A stretch of 64,000 nucleotides of DNA from Lepidostoma basale (taxonomy: Eukaryota > Arthropoda > Insecta > Trichoptera > Lepidostomatidae), in contig JAHDVF020001364.1 of NCBI GenBank assembly GCA_022606425.2, positions 992,001 to 1,056,000 of the forward strand, read 5' to 3'. Under the pieces are notes generated by a model. That model saw only the letters and a program-made list of their open reading frames with translations. It did no database searches and had not been told where the DNA came from. The position numbers and the translations under genes are program-made. Positions 40,803 through 51,612 of this stretch are shown here, one piece after another. The stretch's first letter is position 1, and each line of letters starts with the position of its first letter.

Positions 40803-41345
40803 TATATTATGACAATATCCAAAAAAGCTAGAATGGCAGTGCACAATGGTGTTCTTCTACCGACCATTATGTATGAAAGCGAAGCATGGAACTGGCAAAA
40901 GAAGGATGAAAGTAGAATAAATGCAGTAGAAATGAGATCTCTTAGACGAATATGTGATATTCTGTGTATGATAGAGTGTCGAATGAAAATATAAGAAGTG
41001 AATGCGGTGCGAATGATGGTGTCATGAACAAAATAATGAAAGAATCATTAAGATGGTTTGGAAATATGGAAAGAATGAATGAAGAAAGAATGGTAAAACA
41101 ATTATATGTTAACGATGTAAATGGATCCAGAAATAGAAGAAGACCGTGGAAAACGTGGCACGATCAAATAAATCAAATATTGAATGTCGGCCGAATGTGA
41201 GGAGTCAGAGAAATCGACGCGCGTGCATGACACGATGTATGAATGTTGAGGAGTCAAGAGAAATATGTCAGGAAATTAAAGTGTGGCAGTCCATTATTTC
41301 TGCCTACCCCTTCGGGGAGACGGCGTGATGGTTAGTTAGTTAGTT
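40803..41345 (+). mobile_element. LA LINE 3' end, about 540 bp
   Basis: SKKARMAVHNGVLLPTIMYE, KKDESRINAVEMRSLRRICD, YDRVSNENIRSECGANDGVM, SLRWFGNMERMNEERMVKQL, KTWHDQINQILNVGRM, then RRACMTRCMNVEESREICQE and four GTTA units. Two frameshifts only. Confidence 0.92.
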
Positions 41346-41499
41346 GGTTATGACAATGTTTTAAATTTTAACAGTAATAATGTTGAAGTACGAGTATCAT
41401 AGTGTTTCGGCCAAAATAATGGACTATTTAATTGTAATGATTATATTTAACGTAGAACTTGGGTTTTTAAAAGATAACGAGAATTATAAATTTGAAATT

Positions 41500-41790
41500 A
41501 AACTAACTAACTAACTAACCATCACGCCGTCTCCCCGAAAGGGTAGGCAGAAAGAATGGACTGTCACACTTTAACCGATGCGGCACTCCATCCTTCTCTT
41601 TTCGCCCCGCGGGAGACGCGGTGTGATGGGTTGCGAACCTCATCGCCACCAATAGGCATCCCCCGCGCACACTTCGATCTTGCAACATCCACAAAATAAA
41701 TCTAAAACAAATAATATAAAAAAAATGATATAAAATAAAATAACAAAATAAAAATAATTTAATACAAAATGTTATTTTTAGATGGTGCAC
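41500..41790 (-). mobile_element. SINE-T copy
   Basis: Same order as 30215-30550: LA tail, GACTGTCACACTTTAACCGA, CGCCCCGCGGGAGACGCGGT, GGGTTGCGAACCTCATCGCC, TCCCCCGCGCACACTTCGAT, then AAATCTAAAACAAATAATAT. It shares the AT-rich head with the 30215 copy. Confidence 0.75.
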
Positions 41791-43390
41791 ATTTGTCTAT
41801 TTAATTTATGTTCCACGAATCCACCGTTTTTTTAAATTTAGCACATAATGAAATAACACATAATGTTTTTCCGATGTTGCACATGTTGACATGGACGATC
41901 CGGACTTTTGTGTTTATTTAATTTATGTTACACGTATCCACCGTTTTTTAAATTAGCTGTTATATGATTTAATTAATGATCCACGTATCCATTTTTTTTA
42001 TTTGGCAGTAATTAGGCACTTAAATCCAACCAACACCAGCAAGAACTTTAAAATAATATTGAAGAAATTATTCAAATTGTCATTGGAACAAAATTGTCAT
42101 TTGAAATTATTTCAGGGTAAATCTCCGATTATCGGAAGATAGTCGATAAATTGCGAAAAGATAATAACAGTTGATGTGGGCGGGTGGGGGAGATTGGACT
42201 TCTGTGTATTTTCTGATATTATTTATTAGAATTTCCAAGTTGAACCCCCTTTGAGCGATTCTGCTTAGATTATCACATTTCAATACAAAAAGTACCCCGT
42301 ATTTATGGGCGATCTTATCATCGGTCCCGGTATATAAAGAAAACTTGAAGAAATGACAAACAACAAACCACGCTTAAAGAGTAAGCTGAGAGAATGGACC
42401 ACTTCATACCAGAGGCTGTTATTAGGCGCAGCGGCGCCCTTGAGTCACCTGCTCGTACACTTCATAGGCCTTCCAGAATTTACATATAACCACTTCAATA
42501 CCGTAAGGCCACTGGTGGCCACTACGTAGGCGCACCACCAATACCGTAAGGCCACTTTCTATTAAAAATGATTCCAGTAGGAATTAAAAAAAAATATTGT
42601 GTGGTTAGCGACATCTATACACTATCTCTGCAAGAAATATGAACCTTCTGACGTTAGTCGATCTTATTGATTTTTGTAGAAGTCGAGCACTAGGGCTACC
42701 ACTTATGGTGAGATCGATTTATTGCTTTAAAAATTATACCTGAATTTCAAGTGTTTTGGCGTTTTAACCTTGACTTTAACAAATTTCAGGACACAATTTC
42801 AAATTTGCCCGTTTTTACAAAATAAAAATATAATAATATTGAGATAGGCCTGAAATGTAAACTCTAAAGAATTAAATTTCAAGGGATATTCAAAGAACTG
42901 ACACTTTGATTTTTTAATGTTCGCTCTCAATAAATATGTATTTTGTTAAAATAAAAATAATATTTACGAGTATTTATGCTTGTGAACCCTGAAAGAAAAA
43001 TCAAATATACGAAATTTCGATAATGCAACTTGAAAAATTTAATCTTGATACATAATTTTATAGGTAAACTCTAAACATAATACATAAAATCCATTAGCCC
43101 TATTTTTTTTTAATAATTAAAAACATGCAATATGTGAGTGTTACTAAGCTACAAACATCACGGTTAAGGGGGTATTTTCGTCTATACGCTCGAATTTTAG
43201 TTGTTTTTTTCCGAAAAAAAAAAACAATGAATAAATAAATATGTTTAATATCCATTTTTTCATAAATTATTTATTGACAAAATTCCAGTCCTTTCAGTGA
43301 TCTGAGAAAACAATTTCTTTAAAATTCTTAAAGAAGAAGGATGTAGTTAACGCACGAAGTAGGGAAATTTTGAAGAAGAAAAAAACTAAA
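41791..43390. other. Largely unrecognised AT-rich sequence
   Basis: Contains a tandem-like pair of ATTTAATTTATGTTCCACGA/ATTTAATTTATGTTACACGT segments (41800-41980), an S1 distal scrap (about 42405-42460, minus) and a near-duplicate of AATACCGTAAGGCCACT at about 42509 and 42541. No gene recognised. Confidence 0.35.
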
Positions 43391-43393
43391 TTT

Positions 43394-43640
43394 TACTTGC
43401 AATCATCTACCTTACATTTCTTTCTTATTTCATCGTTTGGTATTCTATCATATACCAATCGTTTTATTCACTGTTCTTTCCTGACGTACCTACTATTCTC
43501 GCTAACTCAACATTCATACATTGTGTGAAAATAAATAATTAAAACGAATTAGAACGCCTGTTTTCTATAAGTAAATCGTACATCTTTTGTTTTTGTCGGT
43601 TTAAGAAACACCATTGTGTGTAGCCATTTTAGCTTTTTCG
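43394..43640 (-). mobile_element. LA LINE fragments
   Basis: ATCATCTACCTTACATTTCT, GTTCTTTCCTGACGTACC, CTCAACATTCATACATTGTG and, at 43604, AAGAAACACCATTGTGTG with CATTTTAGCTTTTTCGGA. Order is scrambled by deletions. Confidence 0.5.
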
Positions 43641-43716
43641 GAATGTGGCAATAGGAAAAGATAGTTTCTAAATATTCGTTTGAAGCATTCACTTTGTGGT
43701 AAGACACTTTAATTTT

Positions 43717-43752
43717 TATTTTCGCTTGTACCCAAGCTTCCTCAGGGCTTCG
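43717..43752 (-). ncRNA. Hammerhead-like motif fragment (GCTT family)
   Basis: GAAGCC, CTGAGGA, A, stem II GCTT/AAGC with loop GGGTAC, GAAA, then truncated. Compared with GCTC/GAGC at 12551, both strands of stem II changed together. The preceding GCC would pair with the GGC after the site at 13045. Confidence 0.5.
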
Positions 43753-43759
43753 TAATAAC

Positions 43760-44130
43760 TAGTCGGCAATTAAAATAACCGCATAGTGGTGAAAAATAAA
43801 GCGCAGTGTTTTTATTTCTATTTTATTTTAAATATAAATAATAAAAAAATTAAAGATAATTTCTGTTTCACAGATCATCATATATATTTAAAAAAGTTTT
43901 TTTTTGTCATTTCTCGTGTATACATGATTCACAAGGGAGTCTTATCGTCATATCGGTTCTTGGAAATGTTCAAAGGGAATTTTTTTAGCAAAGCGAATCA
44001 TCTTCGGATGGCGAATGAAATGTGTACATTTTGAGAATTTATCATTTCAATGTAATATAATACATTATTATATGTTTGTATCAAACATTTATCTGTCAAT
44101 TTAACAGGTACCATAATCGAGAGCTAGGAA
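43760..44130. other. AT-rich; unassigned 82-codon frame
   Basis: A frame at 43786-44034 gives a low-complexity Lys/Phe-rich peptide with no similarity I recognise. Confidence 0.3.
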
Positions 44131-44135
44131 AAGCT

Positions 44136-44425
44136 ATGAAACATATATTCATTCATTTCTCGGCGCTACATCCCGGCGTGGGACTTGGCCACCTCCACAA
44201 CGGTCCTCCACTGACTTCTGTCTCTGGCCATCTCTCTCCATGTCCCAGCTCCTTCAATTTTCTCGCAATCTTCTTCCACGCAATCCGCTCATTTTTTCCT
44301 CGGTCTACCTCTTGGTCTCGTTTCGCGGGGCACCCATTTGGATATAATTTGTGGTGTTCTACCCTCCGGTTCTCATTCTTTCCACATGGCCAGCCCACCG
44401 TAGGCGTTGAGACTTACAGAATGAA
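44136..44425 (-). mobile_element. LH LINE 3' end (RTE-like)
   Basis: Minus strand: RWAGHVERM, then APRNETKRWTEEKMS, LRENGRSWDME, RDGQRQKSVEDRCG across two frames, ending in ATGAATGAAT repeats, which are typical of RTE 3' tails. Confidence 0.7.
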
Positions 44426-44514
44426 ACTATGAGACATCTTTTTTTTTTTAATATTGGTATGGAGTACTTTAATTTGTAGTGTAACATTATTAAATAAAAT
44501 TCACTTGTAATATT

Positions 44515-44712
44515 TGCATATAAACAAATACTCTTAACTTTGGAAAGTATCTTGTCTTCCTAATGTCGAACCATCACTAATGCGTTCCTGGTATTATGTT
44601 GTATGTGTATAATATCTAACCTGTACTCAATAGATGCCTTAAAAATTTATGCTGCTTGTAATGTATTTTGAGTAAATATATTACAGACTTGATTTGATTT
44701 GATTTGATAAAC
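44515..44712 (+). mobile_element. LG LINE tail
   Basis: AAATACTCTTAACTTTGGAA, ATGTCGAACCATCACTAATG, CTGTACTCAATAGATGCCTT and (TTTGA)n. Confidence 0.85.
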
Positions 44713-44764
44713 TACTTTATTTGCAAAAACCCACTGGAAAAAATATGGAGAATTTCAAATTAAA

Positions 44765-45225
44765 AACTAACTAACTAACTATCACGCTGTCTCCACGAAG
44801 GGGTAGGCAGAAATAATGGACTGACACACTTTTCTTTTCTGACATATTTCTCTCGATTCCTCAACATACATCGTGTCATGCACGCTCGTCGATTTCTCTG
44901 ACTCCTCACGTGGCAGACATTCAATATTTGATTTATTTGATCATGCCACTTTTCTTCAGTCTTCCTCTATTTCTAGTTCCATTTACATCGTTAACATATA
45001 TTTTTTTTGCCATTCTTTCTTCAAACATTCTTTCCATATGTCCAAACCATCTTAATGATCCTTTTATTAATTTGTTCATAACACCATCATTTGCACCGCA
45101 TTCACTTATTATATTTTCATTCGACACAGATTATTCGCACATTCGTCTAAGAGATCTCATTTCGACTGCATTTATTATATTTCCATCATCCTTTTGCCAG
45201 TTCCATGCTTCGCTTCCATACATAA
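44765..45225 (-). mobile_element. LA LINE 3' end
   Basis: Reversed tail then SAYPFV, RRACM and a frame at 44933-45127 with SNENIISECGANDGVMNKLI and KGSLRWFGHMERMFEERMAK. Ends near CGCTTCCATACATAA. Confidence 0.88.
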
Positions 45226-45561
45226 TAATTCCATATTTTTTAATTAATATTCTGGTTAATAAGAAATTATCCTTAATTATTTCCTAATGATAATGACTCA
45301 CCGTTCTAACATCCTATTTGTCCTCGTGCACACTTTCTCTTCATTTATTTTTTCACATGTTGTTCTCTGATTTTATGTTTAGTTTATTCTCTTACCATGA
45401 TGATGCTCCGGCGGGAGCTAAACCGTTTGGTGTTGACAAATAAAGTGGTTTAGATATAATTACAAGTTTATTTATCTTTTTTCTTTTTTTTTCCTAAGTG
45501 TAAGCCTTGTGGCCTGTTTCTCAAGAGGAATTGGCCTCCTGCGAGGTCGACTATAACGTTT

Positions 45562-45722
45562 ATATTTCTTAACCATTCTTCCTTCATTCATGCGTTTCCA
45601 CATGTGCAAACCAAAGCAGTGATCCTTTCATAATTTTATTCATAATACTTTCTTCCGCTCTAGATTACTTCATTATATCAGCATCACTTATATCATCCTT
45701 CTTCTGCCAGTTCCAATTTGAA
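45562..45722 (-). mobile_element. LA LINE internal fragment, decayed
   Basis: TTCTTAACCATTCTTCCTTC, TGATCCTTTCATAATTTTAT and CATCCTTCTTCTGCCAGTTC. Confidence 0.65.
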
Positions 45723-45994
45723 GTGTTATCCCAACGTAGCATACAATATAAAAGTGATTTTTTAAATGACTTACCAAAAACTATTAACAAACGCATCTTT
45801 GTTTGATTTAGAATCTTCATTTAATAAGTTTTAACTTATTTTACCTGAAACAAAGAGAAAATATTAATTAGTATTGACAAAATTAATTAATAAACACATT
45901 ATTTGCGAGCGCTTCATAACGAAAGCAAGATAAAGAACTTTTGAAATTACAAGACTAATAAGACAATACCATTTGCAAGCTGAAATGTGGACAA

Positions 45995-46545
45995 CTTACT
46001 ATGGAGAGACAGATGCTTGGCATTAGTCTGAGGGACAAAATACCAAATACTGAAATCAGACGCCGAACGAAGCTTGTCGACGTCTCCCTCTGGTTTCAAT
46101 CCTGGGATTGGTTTGCAGCAATTTCCTCTATTCTTATCTTACATTCTTCCCTGTCTTGTGCGGCTCTTTTGAAATCTGCATATGTTGAGCAGCGCACGTC
46201 CACCAACAGGTCCTCCAGGTACTCTCGGCGTGGGCGTCCCCTAGAGTTTGTCCTCTCGGTCATACCCTCCATTATGGCATGCAAGAGGCCTTCTAGTCGT
46301 ATTACATGTCCGACACGCCCTTCGGACAAGGTCCTGAGCAGGTGCTTTCCTTCGATATAATGGACCGTATTACCAAACTCAAGTGAAAATGGGCAGGACA
46401 TGTCACCAGAAAGCGAACAGAGAGATAGGCATCTAGAGTCTTGACGTGGAGACCGTGGGAGGAAAAAATGAGCATTGGTCGACCCCAAAAAAGATGGGCT
46501 GACGACCTAATTCCGGAGTCGGGGGAAGAAGATGGATGATGTCTT
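45995..46545 (+). mobile_element. LC-related RTE LINE, split by LF
   Basis: ERQMLGISLRDKIPNTEIRR ends near 46095. After LF it resumes at 46352 with MDRITKLK (frame), GAAAATGGGCAGGACATGTC, GACGTGGAGACCGTGGGAGG and AAAAGATGGGCTGACGACCT (KRWADDL). Ends with GATGGATGATG. Confidence 0.75.
46100..46350 (-). mobile_element. LF LINE 3' region
   Basis: RLEGLLHAIMEGMTERTNSR, RPRREYLEDLLVDVRCSTYA and FKRAAQDREECKIRIEEIAA in one frame (46096-46350). Nested in the RTE copy. Confidence 0.82.
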
Positions 46546-46802
46546 TCGTTTACTTCAGTTGCTGCAGCCGCATCTCGTATTTTTCCTTCTGGGCCATTAT
46601 CTCCTTCATGAAGCCTCCCTTCTTACTCCATAACTCAACTAGGGATTGGAGCATTGATTTGACATTTCATTTAATTCTTTTGTAAAGCATACATTGATGT
46701 TAATAACAATAACAAAAAAATCTTTAAATTTTTCTTGTTAATAATAAAAACCTAAATTTAAACAATTTATAAATTATAAAAGCCATCAAAAATAATGAAA
46801 AT

Positions 46803-47135
46803 ATGTGTCAAATGCCGTTCTCTGGACCATGGCAGGCGAAAAGCGAAATTAGAGAACAAGCCGTTAGACGCAAATGGCAGTGGATCGGTCAAAATCTGAG
46901 ACGGAACCCAGCCTGCATCGCTCAGGGCACACTAGACTGGTCCCCTATGGGGGAAAGAGAAAGCGAGGCAGACCTACAGCCACTGGAGAAGAACCCTGCA
47001 GGACGAGGTTAAGGCAGCAGGCCTCACTTGGGATGATGGTAAGCATCGACCATGCGATAGAGTCGGGTGGAGAAGATTCCTTGAGGCCCTATTCACCACG
47101 GAGGTGTGACAGGACAAAAAGAAGAAGAAGAAGAA
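46803..47135 (+). mobile_element. LD LINE 3' end, best copy
   Basis: AVRRKWQWIGQNLRRNPACI, then across a frameshift WSPMGERE/GGKRKRGRPTATGEE and codons for a W.RTLQDEVKAAGLTWDD-like segment, and the end GGAGGTGTGACAGGACAAAA with AAG repeats. It serves as reference for the copies at 1925, 6051 and 22578. Confidence 0.82.
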
Positions 47136-47334
47136 ATTATATTCAATTCCCATGCTCGATATGTTCCCGTTACATCTCTCCTCTCCCCAATCCTAATTAT
47201 ACCCCTTCCACTCGACATGTTCCCGTTACAACTTCCCTCTCCTCGATCCTAATTATACCCCTTCCACTTTTATACATAACTCGACCTCCATTTAGTATAT
47301 AAGTGACCGCTCTATTTTATTTGATTGTTAAAAT

Positions 47335-47385
47335 TGTATACATTGATAAAGGTTACTTATAACCGAAACACATTTGAGTTCAGTG
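47335..47385 (+). ncRNA. Hammerhead-like motif (GGTTA family), decayed
   Basis: TTGATAA, A, stem II GGTTA/TAACC around CTTA, GAAAC, then ACATTTGAGTTC without a clear stem III. The stem is strong, the core and site are not. Confidence 0.35.
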
Positions 47386-47521
47386 AAAATACAAAGTATA
47401 ATTATATTTATTCAAACAAAATCTTTAGTTACATAGTTTCAGTATTGAGCCCACGATACGTAAAAAGTAATATAGATTTATATGGTGGTCAAAATAAAAA
47501 TTCAGAAGTCCCAAGGATGAA

Positions 47522-47640
47522 GAAAAATATACTGGCCTCACACAGCTTTGACCCGCTGGCAAGCGGTAAGCGTGACGAGTTCGCCGGTGTCTTCCCCGGT
47601 TCAATTCCCCGTGTGAGAAAATCTCTCAAGCGAGACCACC
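47522..47640 (+). mobile_element. tRNA-like SINE head, third family
   Basis: CTGGCAAGCGGTAAGCGTGA resembles a Pol III A box, CCGGTTCAATTCCCCGTGTG a B box, and GGCCTCACAC at the start could pair with GTGTGAG after the B box as an acceptor-like stem. Only one copy is present, so family status is inferred. Confidence 0.5.
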
Positions 47641-47744
47641 TTTGATACATAATACCCCAATGCATTATATTACGAGTATATAACAGTGTGTGTGAGAGTT
47701 TACACACACATACAACACGAGTATAAGAATGCAGTAATTCAATA

Positions 47745-48042
47745 ATTGAAATCCATCCAATGGTTTGGACATATGGAAAGAATGAATGAAGAAAGAATGG
47801 TAAAAAAATTATATGTTTACGATGTAAATGGAACCAGAAATAGAGGAAGACCGAGGAAAACGTGGCACGATCAAATACATCAAATATTGAATGTCGGCCA
47901 TGTGAGGAGTCAGAGAAATCGACGCGCGTGCATGATACGATGTATGAATGTTGAGGAAGCGAGAGCAATATGTCAGGAAAGAAAATTGTGGCAGTCTATT
48001 CTTTCTGCCTACCCCTTCGGGGAGACAGCGTGATGGTTAGTT
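47745..48042 (+). mobile_element. LA LINE 3' end with intact 95-codon C-terminus
   Basis: QWFGHMERMNEERMVKKLYV, RGRPRKTWHDQIHQILNVGH, RRACMIRCMNVEEARAICQE, LWQSILSAYPFGETA, then GATGGTTAGTTGG. Confidence 0.9.
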
Positions 48043-48044
48043 GG

Positions 48045-48482
48045 TTCGTCCAAGAGACTTATTTTCCACAACATTTTTTTCATTCCACTTCCTTTAGGAA
48101 GTTCCGTTCGACACTTCCGTAAATAAGGGATTTTTAGCCATTTCCTCATGGCAATTTTTGATCTCGTGCAGTCAAAGGTTCAGCGCTTATCGGACCTCGG
48201 GGGAATGGTAAAAGCTAAAACTGAAAACTAGAACCTGCTCACCCGGTGCGGGGGTACGTGTACTACTTCCGGCGTATTTCCGGTATTGTAAACGGAAGTA
48301 CCCCACCCCCAAGGAAATGCATTTTCAATTTCCCGGAACAAACTTTCAGACAGAACCCGAAATCGAGTTGTTCCTGAGTTTTTATTGGACCGTGATTGCT
48401 AGTTTAAAAGGCAATATGCTGCACGGAAAAGGGCGGGCGGTGAAGAAAATGCGGCGTAAACATGTTGAGCATATTTGTAAAA
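48045..48482. other. Unique GC-richer segment
   Basis: CCGGTGCGGGGGTACGTGTA, CTTCCGGCGTATTTCCGG and similar; no frame recognised. Another candidate non-coding element. Confidence 0.3.
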
Positions 48483-48612
48483 TATAAAATAAGTATGGAA
48501 GCGAAGTATGGAGCTAGCAAAAAAAGGATGAAAGTAGAATAAACGCAGTGGAAATGAGATCTTCTAGATGAATGTGTGGAAAACCTTTGTATGATAGTGT
48601 GTCGAATAGATG
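48483..48612 (+). mobile_element. LA LINE internal fragment
   Basis: AAAGGATGAAAGTAGAATAA, CGCAGTGGAAATGAGATC and TATGATAGTGTGTCGAAT. Confidence 0.8.
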
Positions 48613-48714
48613 CCAGCAAGCTGCCGAAACCGGGAGAAGACACAAACATTACTGGATTTTAACTAAATAGACAATTCAAAATGATCTCTTACGTATTCTT
48701 ACATATTAAGGATT

Positions 48715-49090
48715 CTTTGAGAATTCCGTCATCTTGGAGGCTATCCATCTTTGTGTTCAGGAAGGTTATCTTCGACAGCGTCAGCACAGACTGTTTTATC
48801 TCCCAGCATGCAGAACCAACCTGCCTCTGGTGATGCCGGTGGGGAGAGCAATCAAACTGCTGAACATGATCGCTTCGGAGATCGATGTCTTTCATATTCG
48901 TGAAAGTACGTTCAGAAGCCAAATACTCTTGACTTTGGAGAGTATCTTGTATTCCTAATGTCGAACCATCTCTCATGCGTTCCTGGTATTATATATTTAT
49001 TATACTTTACCTGTTCTCAATAGATGTCTTAAACTATAAAAAATTGTTTGTAATATCTTTTGAGAAAATAAACTGATTTGATTTGAATTG
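48715..49090 (+). mobile_element. LG LINE 3' end
   Basis: Codons for YLRQRQHRLFYLPACRTNLP, LVMPVGRAIKLLNMIASEID, VFHIRESTFRSQILLTLESI in frame (48734-48958), then ATGTCGAACCATCTCTCATG and TGATTTGATTTGAATTG. Confidence 0.9.
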
Positions 49091-49104
49091 ATTTTTTTAA
49101 TTTT

Positions 49105-49475
49105 CTTTATAGAGTGTCGTATGAAAATATAATAAGTGAATGCAGTGTTAATTAAAGTGTTATGAACAAAATATTGAAAGGAACATTAAGATGGACTAGA
49201 TATATGGAAATAATGAATGAAGAAAGAATGGTAAAAAGTATATATTAACGATGTAAATGGAACTAGAAATAGAGGGAGACTGAGAAAAACGTGGCAAGAT
49301 CAAATAAATCAAATATTTAATATCGGCCACGTAAGGAGTCGAAAAAATTTACATGAATGACAAGATGTATGAATGTTGATGAAGCGAGAGAATTATATCA
49401 AGAAAGAAAAGTATGGTAGTCCATTCTTTCAGACTACCCCTTCGGGAAGACGGCGTGATGGTTAGCTTGTTAGTT
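49105..49475 (+). mobile_element. LA LINE 3' end, decayed
   Basis: GAGTGTCGTATGAAAATATA through GGAACATTAAGATGGACTAG, CTGAGAAAAACGTGGCAAGA and GACGGCGTGATGGTTAGCTT. Confidence 0.8.
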
Positions 49476-49608
49476 TTATTAAATATAATGATGCGTTTGA
49501 AATAACTACTTTTGTTTCTTCTATGTTCGCCATACTTTGTATTGTAGGTGTTTTATTTTATTTTTATATATTAGTATACAACACTTACACAAAAAAAAAA
49601 TTGAGTTA

Positions 49609-49655
49609 AATATCAGACATGTTTCGGACAACTCGGTCCTTCCTCAGTGATATTA
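49609..49655 (-). ncRNA. Hammerhead-like motif (GGAC family)
   Basis: AATATCA, CTGAGGA, A, stem II GGAC/GTCC around CGAGTT, GAAAC, ACATGT, GTC, TGATATT. Stem I is a perfect 7-bp match. Among the most complete copies. Confidence 0.65.
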
Positions 49656-49778
49656 TAAAGATATCTTAAATTTTATAAAATTTATCTATTTTTTTTTAAT
49701 ATATTTTGTATCACTTACATTAAAGAATTCTGGCAGATCATGTAAACAATTTTATAATATATTTATTATGTATATTTA

Positions 49779-49822
49779 TAATATGATTCACTGAAGAAGG
49801 ACTGGTTGTCCGAAACATGTAA
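49779..49822 (+). ncRNA. Hammerhead-like motif, site deleted
   Basis: CTGAAGA, A, GGAC/GTCC around TGGTT, GAAAC, ATGT, then a deletion that removes the C of the site and the 3' strand of stem I. Confidence 0.5.
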
Positions 49823-49925
49823 TTTTAATGTATTATAATTTTAATTATTTTAATGTAAGTGTTGTGTATACAAAGTATATAAAAAAGAAAAAGAGAAATT
49901 TTATAATATTTTTAATATCTTTATA

Positions 49926-49978
49926 ATACGAGTATCATTGAGGAAGGACCGGGTTGTCCGAAATATGTCTGATATTTA
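49926..49978 (+). ncRNA. Hammerhead-like motif, mutated core
   Basis: GTATCA, TTGAGGA, A, GGAC/GTCC, GAAAT, ATGTC, TGATATT. Two core changes. Confidence 0.48.
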
Positions 49979-50045
49979 AATTTATTTTATTTTATTAAGT
50001 GTTGTAATAAAAGTATATAAAAAATAAATTTAACTATTATACTTT

Positions 50046-50500
50046 TGTCTTTATTTCGAAAGCGACCGGAATTGCCAGACTGGTTATCCAGCCTGGCAAA
50101 ACTGAAAAAGAAAAATGAATTATGACGATGAATTTACGGTTAACCCTGTATCAACAGCCCTTGAGATAAGTAAAATTAAATTATATATTTCTGTTATATA
50201 TTAATTACCTATTTGGACATTAATAAGGGTTACTGTCTCTACGCACAATACATCACGATGATGAAAATACTTTTTATAACGACTAGTGTCACGTGACGTC
50301 ATCTTACACCCCGGTAGACATCTCCTTCTTCTGTCCTTAGAGCGGAGAGGAAAGATAAATATATGATATGCCACATGCATAGTAATTTTTAATTCAACTA
50401 TCGAGCACGTTATTCTGCACTTCCCGACGTTCGTCAGCAATAGATGGAAGCTGGATTAAGAGACCCAGAAGGGGGCGGTACCCCTCGACGACATTCCGGA
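50046..50500. other. Unique segment
   Basis: Includes GTGTCACGTGACGTCATC near 50286, a combined E-box/CRE-like palindrome. No gene recognised. Confidence 0.3.
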
Positions 50501-50504
50501 TAGG

Positions 50505-50965
50505 ACAGGGTTTTCCAACCTCATTTGTACTATGCCCCAATTCAATGATTAAAAAAATCTCCACGCCCCCCAACCAATTTTTTATTTACCTATCAAATTC
50601 TGAAAAATAAAAAATAATCCAATCTTAATAGATGGCGCTAGTGTAGATTGAACTAAAAAAATGTGATGTGTGGTGTTACATTGTAGCATATATATATCTT
50701 CCAAAAAATTGTCAGACATGGTGGTCGTAAGAAGGGCGGAATGGATAATGTTGTATTAGGTACATAAAGCGTGCGCTTAACCCAACCAATGACAGGTCAT
50801 AAGTCCTGTAAACGCCTCGACCATCATACTCTGTTTCCAATTTGCATCTTCGTCTCTATTGAGATACAATTAATCCTTAAAATGATAACCCGCAATGGAT
50901 AAAATCCAGTATTTGTCTAGTATTTGTATACATTCAAAATGCTAAAAAATGAATTGCTTTAAATA
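50505..50965 (+). repeat. R1 interspersed repeat (possible hAT-type end)
   Basis: Begins ACAGGGTTTTCCAACCTCAT, which resembles hAT ends of the CAGGGGTTCCCAACC type. Its body (GATGGCGCTAGTGTAGATTG, GTCATAAGTCCTGTAAACGC, CTCTATTGAGATACAATTAA) recurs inverted at 56660-56925 and in part at 57300-57415. Confidence 0.6.
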
Positions 50966-50984
50966 AAAAATGTACATAAATAAT

Positions 50985-51250
50985 ATAAACTATTTTTTTC
51001 TTCTATGCATGTTCGCCATACTTTGTGTTGTAGATGTTTTATATAATATTTTTTTTTCTTTATCTGTCAAAACTTTAGTATTTTATAATAATAACTACAA
51101 AACTGTACATATTTGTAAACAATTTTATAATTTTAAATATCTTTATAATATCACTGATGAAAGACTGGGTTGTACGAAACATGTCTGATATTTAATTTAA
51201 TTTTTATTAAAGTTAGTGTTGTACACAAAGTATATAAAAAAGAAAATGAA
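50985..51250 (+). mobile_element. Ribozyme-bearing repeat (GGAC family)
   Basis: TGTTCGCCATACTTTGTGTT starts the arm; the motif lies at 51145-51195; AAAGTATATAAAAAAGAAAA ends it. Confidence 0.55.
51145..51195 (+). ncRNA. Hammerhead-like motif with canonical CTGATGA core
   Basis: AATATCA, CTGATGA, then AAGACTGGGTTGTAC (stem II weak, GAC/GT with mismatch), GAAAC, ACATGT, GTC, TGATATT. Stem I is 7 bp and perfect; the core is canonical; stem II is mutated. Confidence 0.6.
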
Positions 51251-51544
51251 ATATATACTGTTTTTATTTAATTTTCACTAATAAATAATATGCATATTAT
51301 GTTACATTTCTACTCAAAAGAAAATTAATACGATTCTTGGGCTTGATGTGAATTGCAAAGACTTTTTATTTGAGGTACTTTGGTCAATTTTAAATCTTAA
51401 ATCTCCAAAGGTTGTGATATCACGACGATTTCGTATTTCGTTTCGAAAAGTCTAAGTTCGACAACAACGTAACATATTATGATTTGCGCATTACCCCCCG
51501 CCCAAGACATTCAAATTGCCCCTCGGTGTGGCATACGCCCCACG
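51251..51544. other. No recognised feature
   Basis: AT-rich spacer; short open frames only. Confidence 0.35.
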
Positions 51545-51612
51545 TTGATCACGCCCACTCCATTCTCTCTGCCTGACCCACAGGGAAACTGCGTGATGGT
51601 TTGTTGTTGTAT
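51545..51612 (+). mobile_element. LA tail fragment
   Basis: CTCCATTCTCTCTGCCTGAC and GGAAACTGCGTGATGGTTTG. Confidence 0.7.

Larger units (their letters stand above)
49505..50045. mobile_element. Ribozyme-bearing repeat, three motifs (GGAC family)
   Basis: Left arm TTCGCCATACTTTGTATTGT (as at 11015 and 51008), minus motif 49609-49655, plus motifs 49779-49822 and 49926-49978, and mirrored ATACAAAGTATATAAAAAAG. The arrangement is one minus copy followed by two plus copies. Confidence 0.55.

Noticed and set aside
44076..44432. 118-residue plus-strand protein
   Set aside because: It is the antisense of an RTE-like LINE end that reads RWAGHVERM on the minus strand.
45393..45440. Further hammerhead-like motif (GCTCC/GGAGC stem)
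   Set aside because: TGATGA and a strong stem are present, but TAAAC replaces GAAAC and the base at the cleavage position would be G, which hammerheads do not tolerate. It may be a very old relative.
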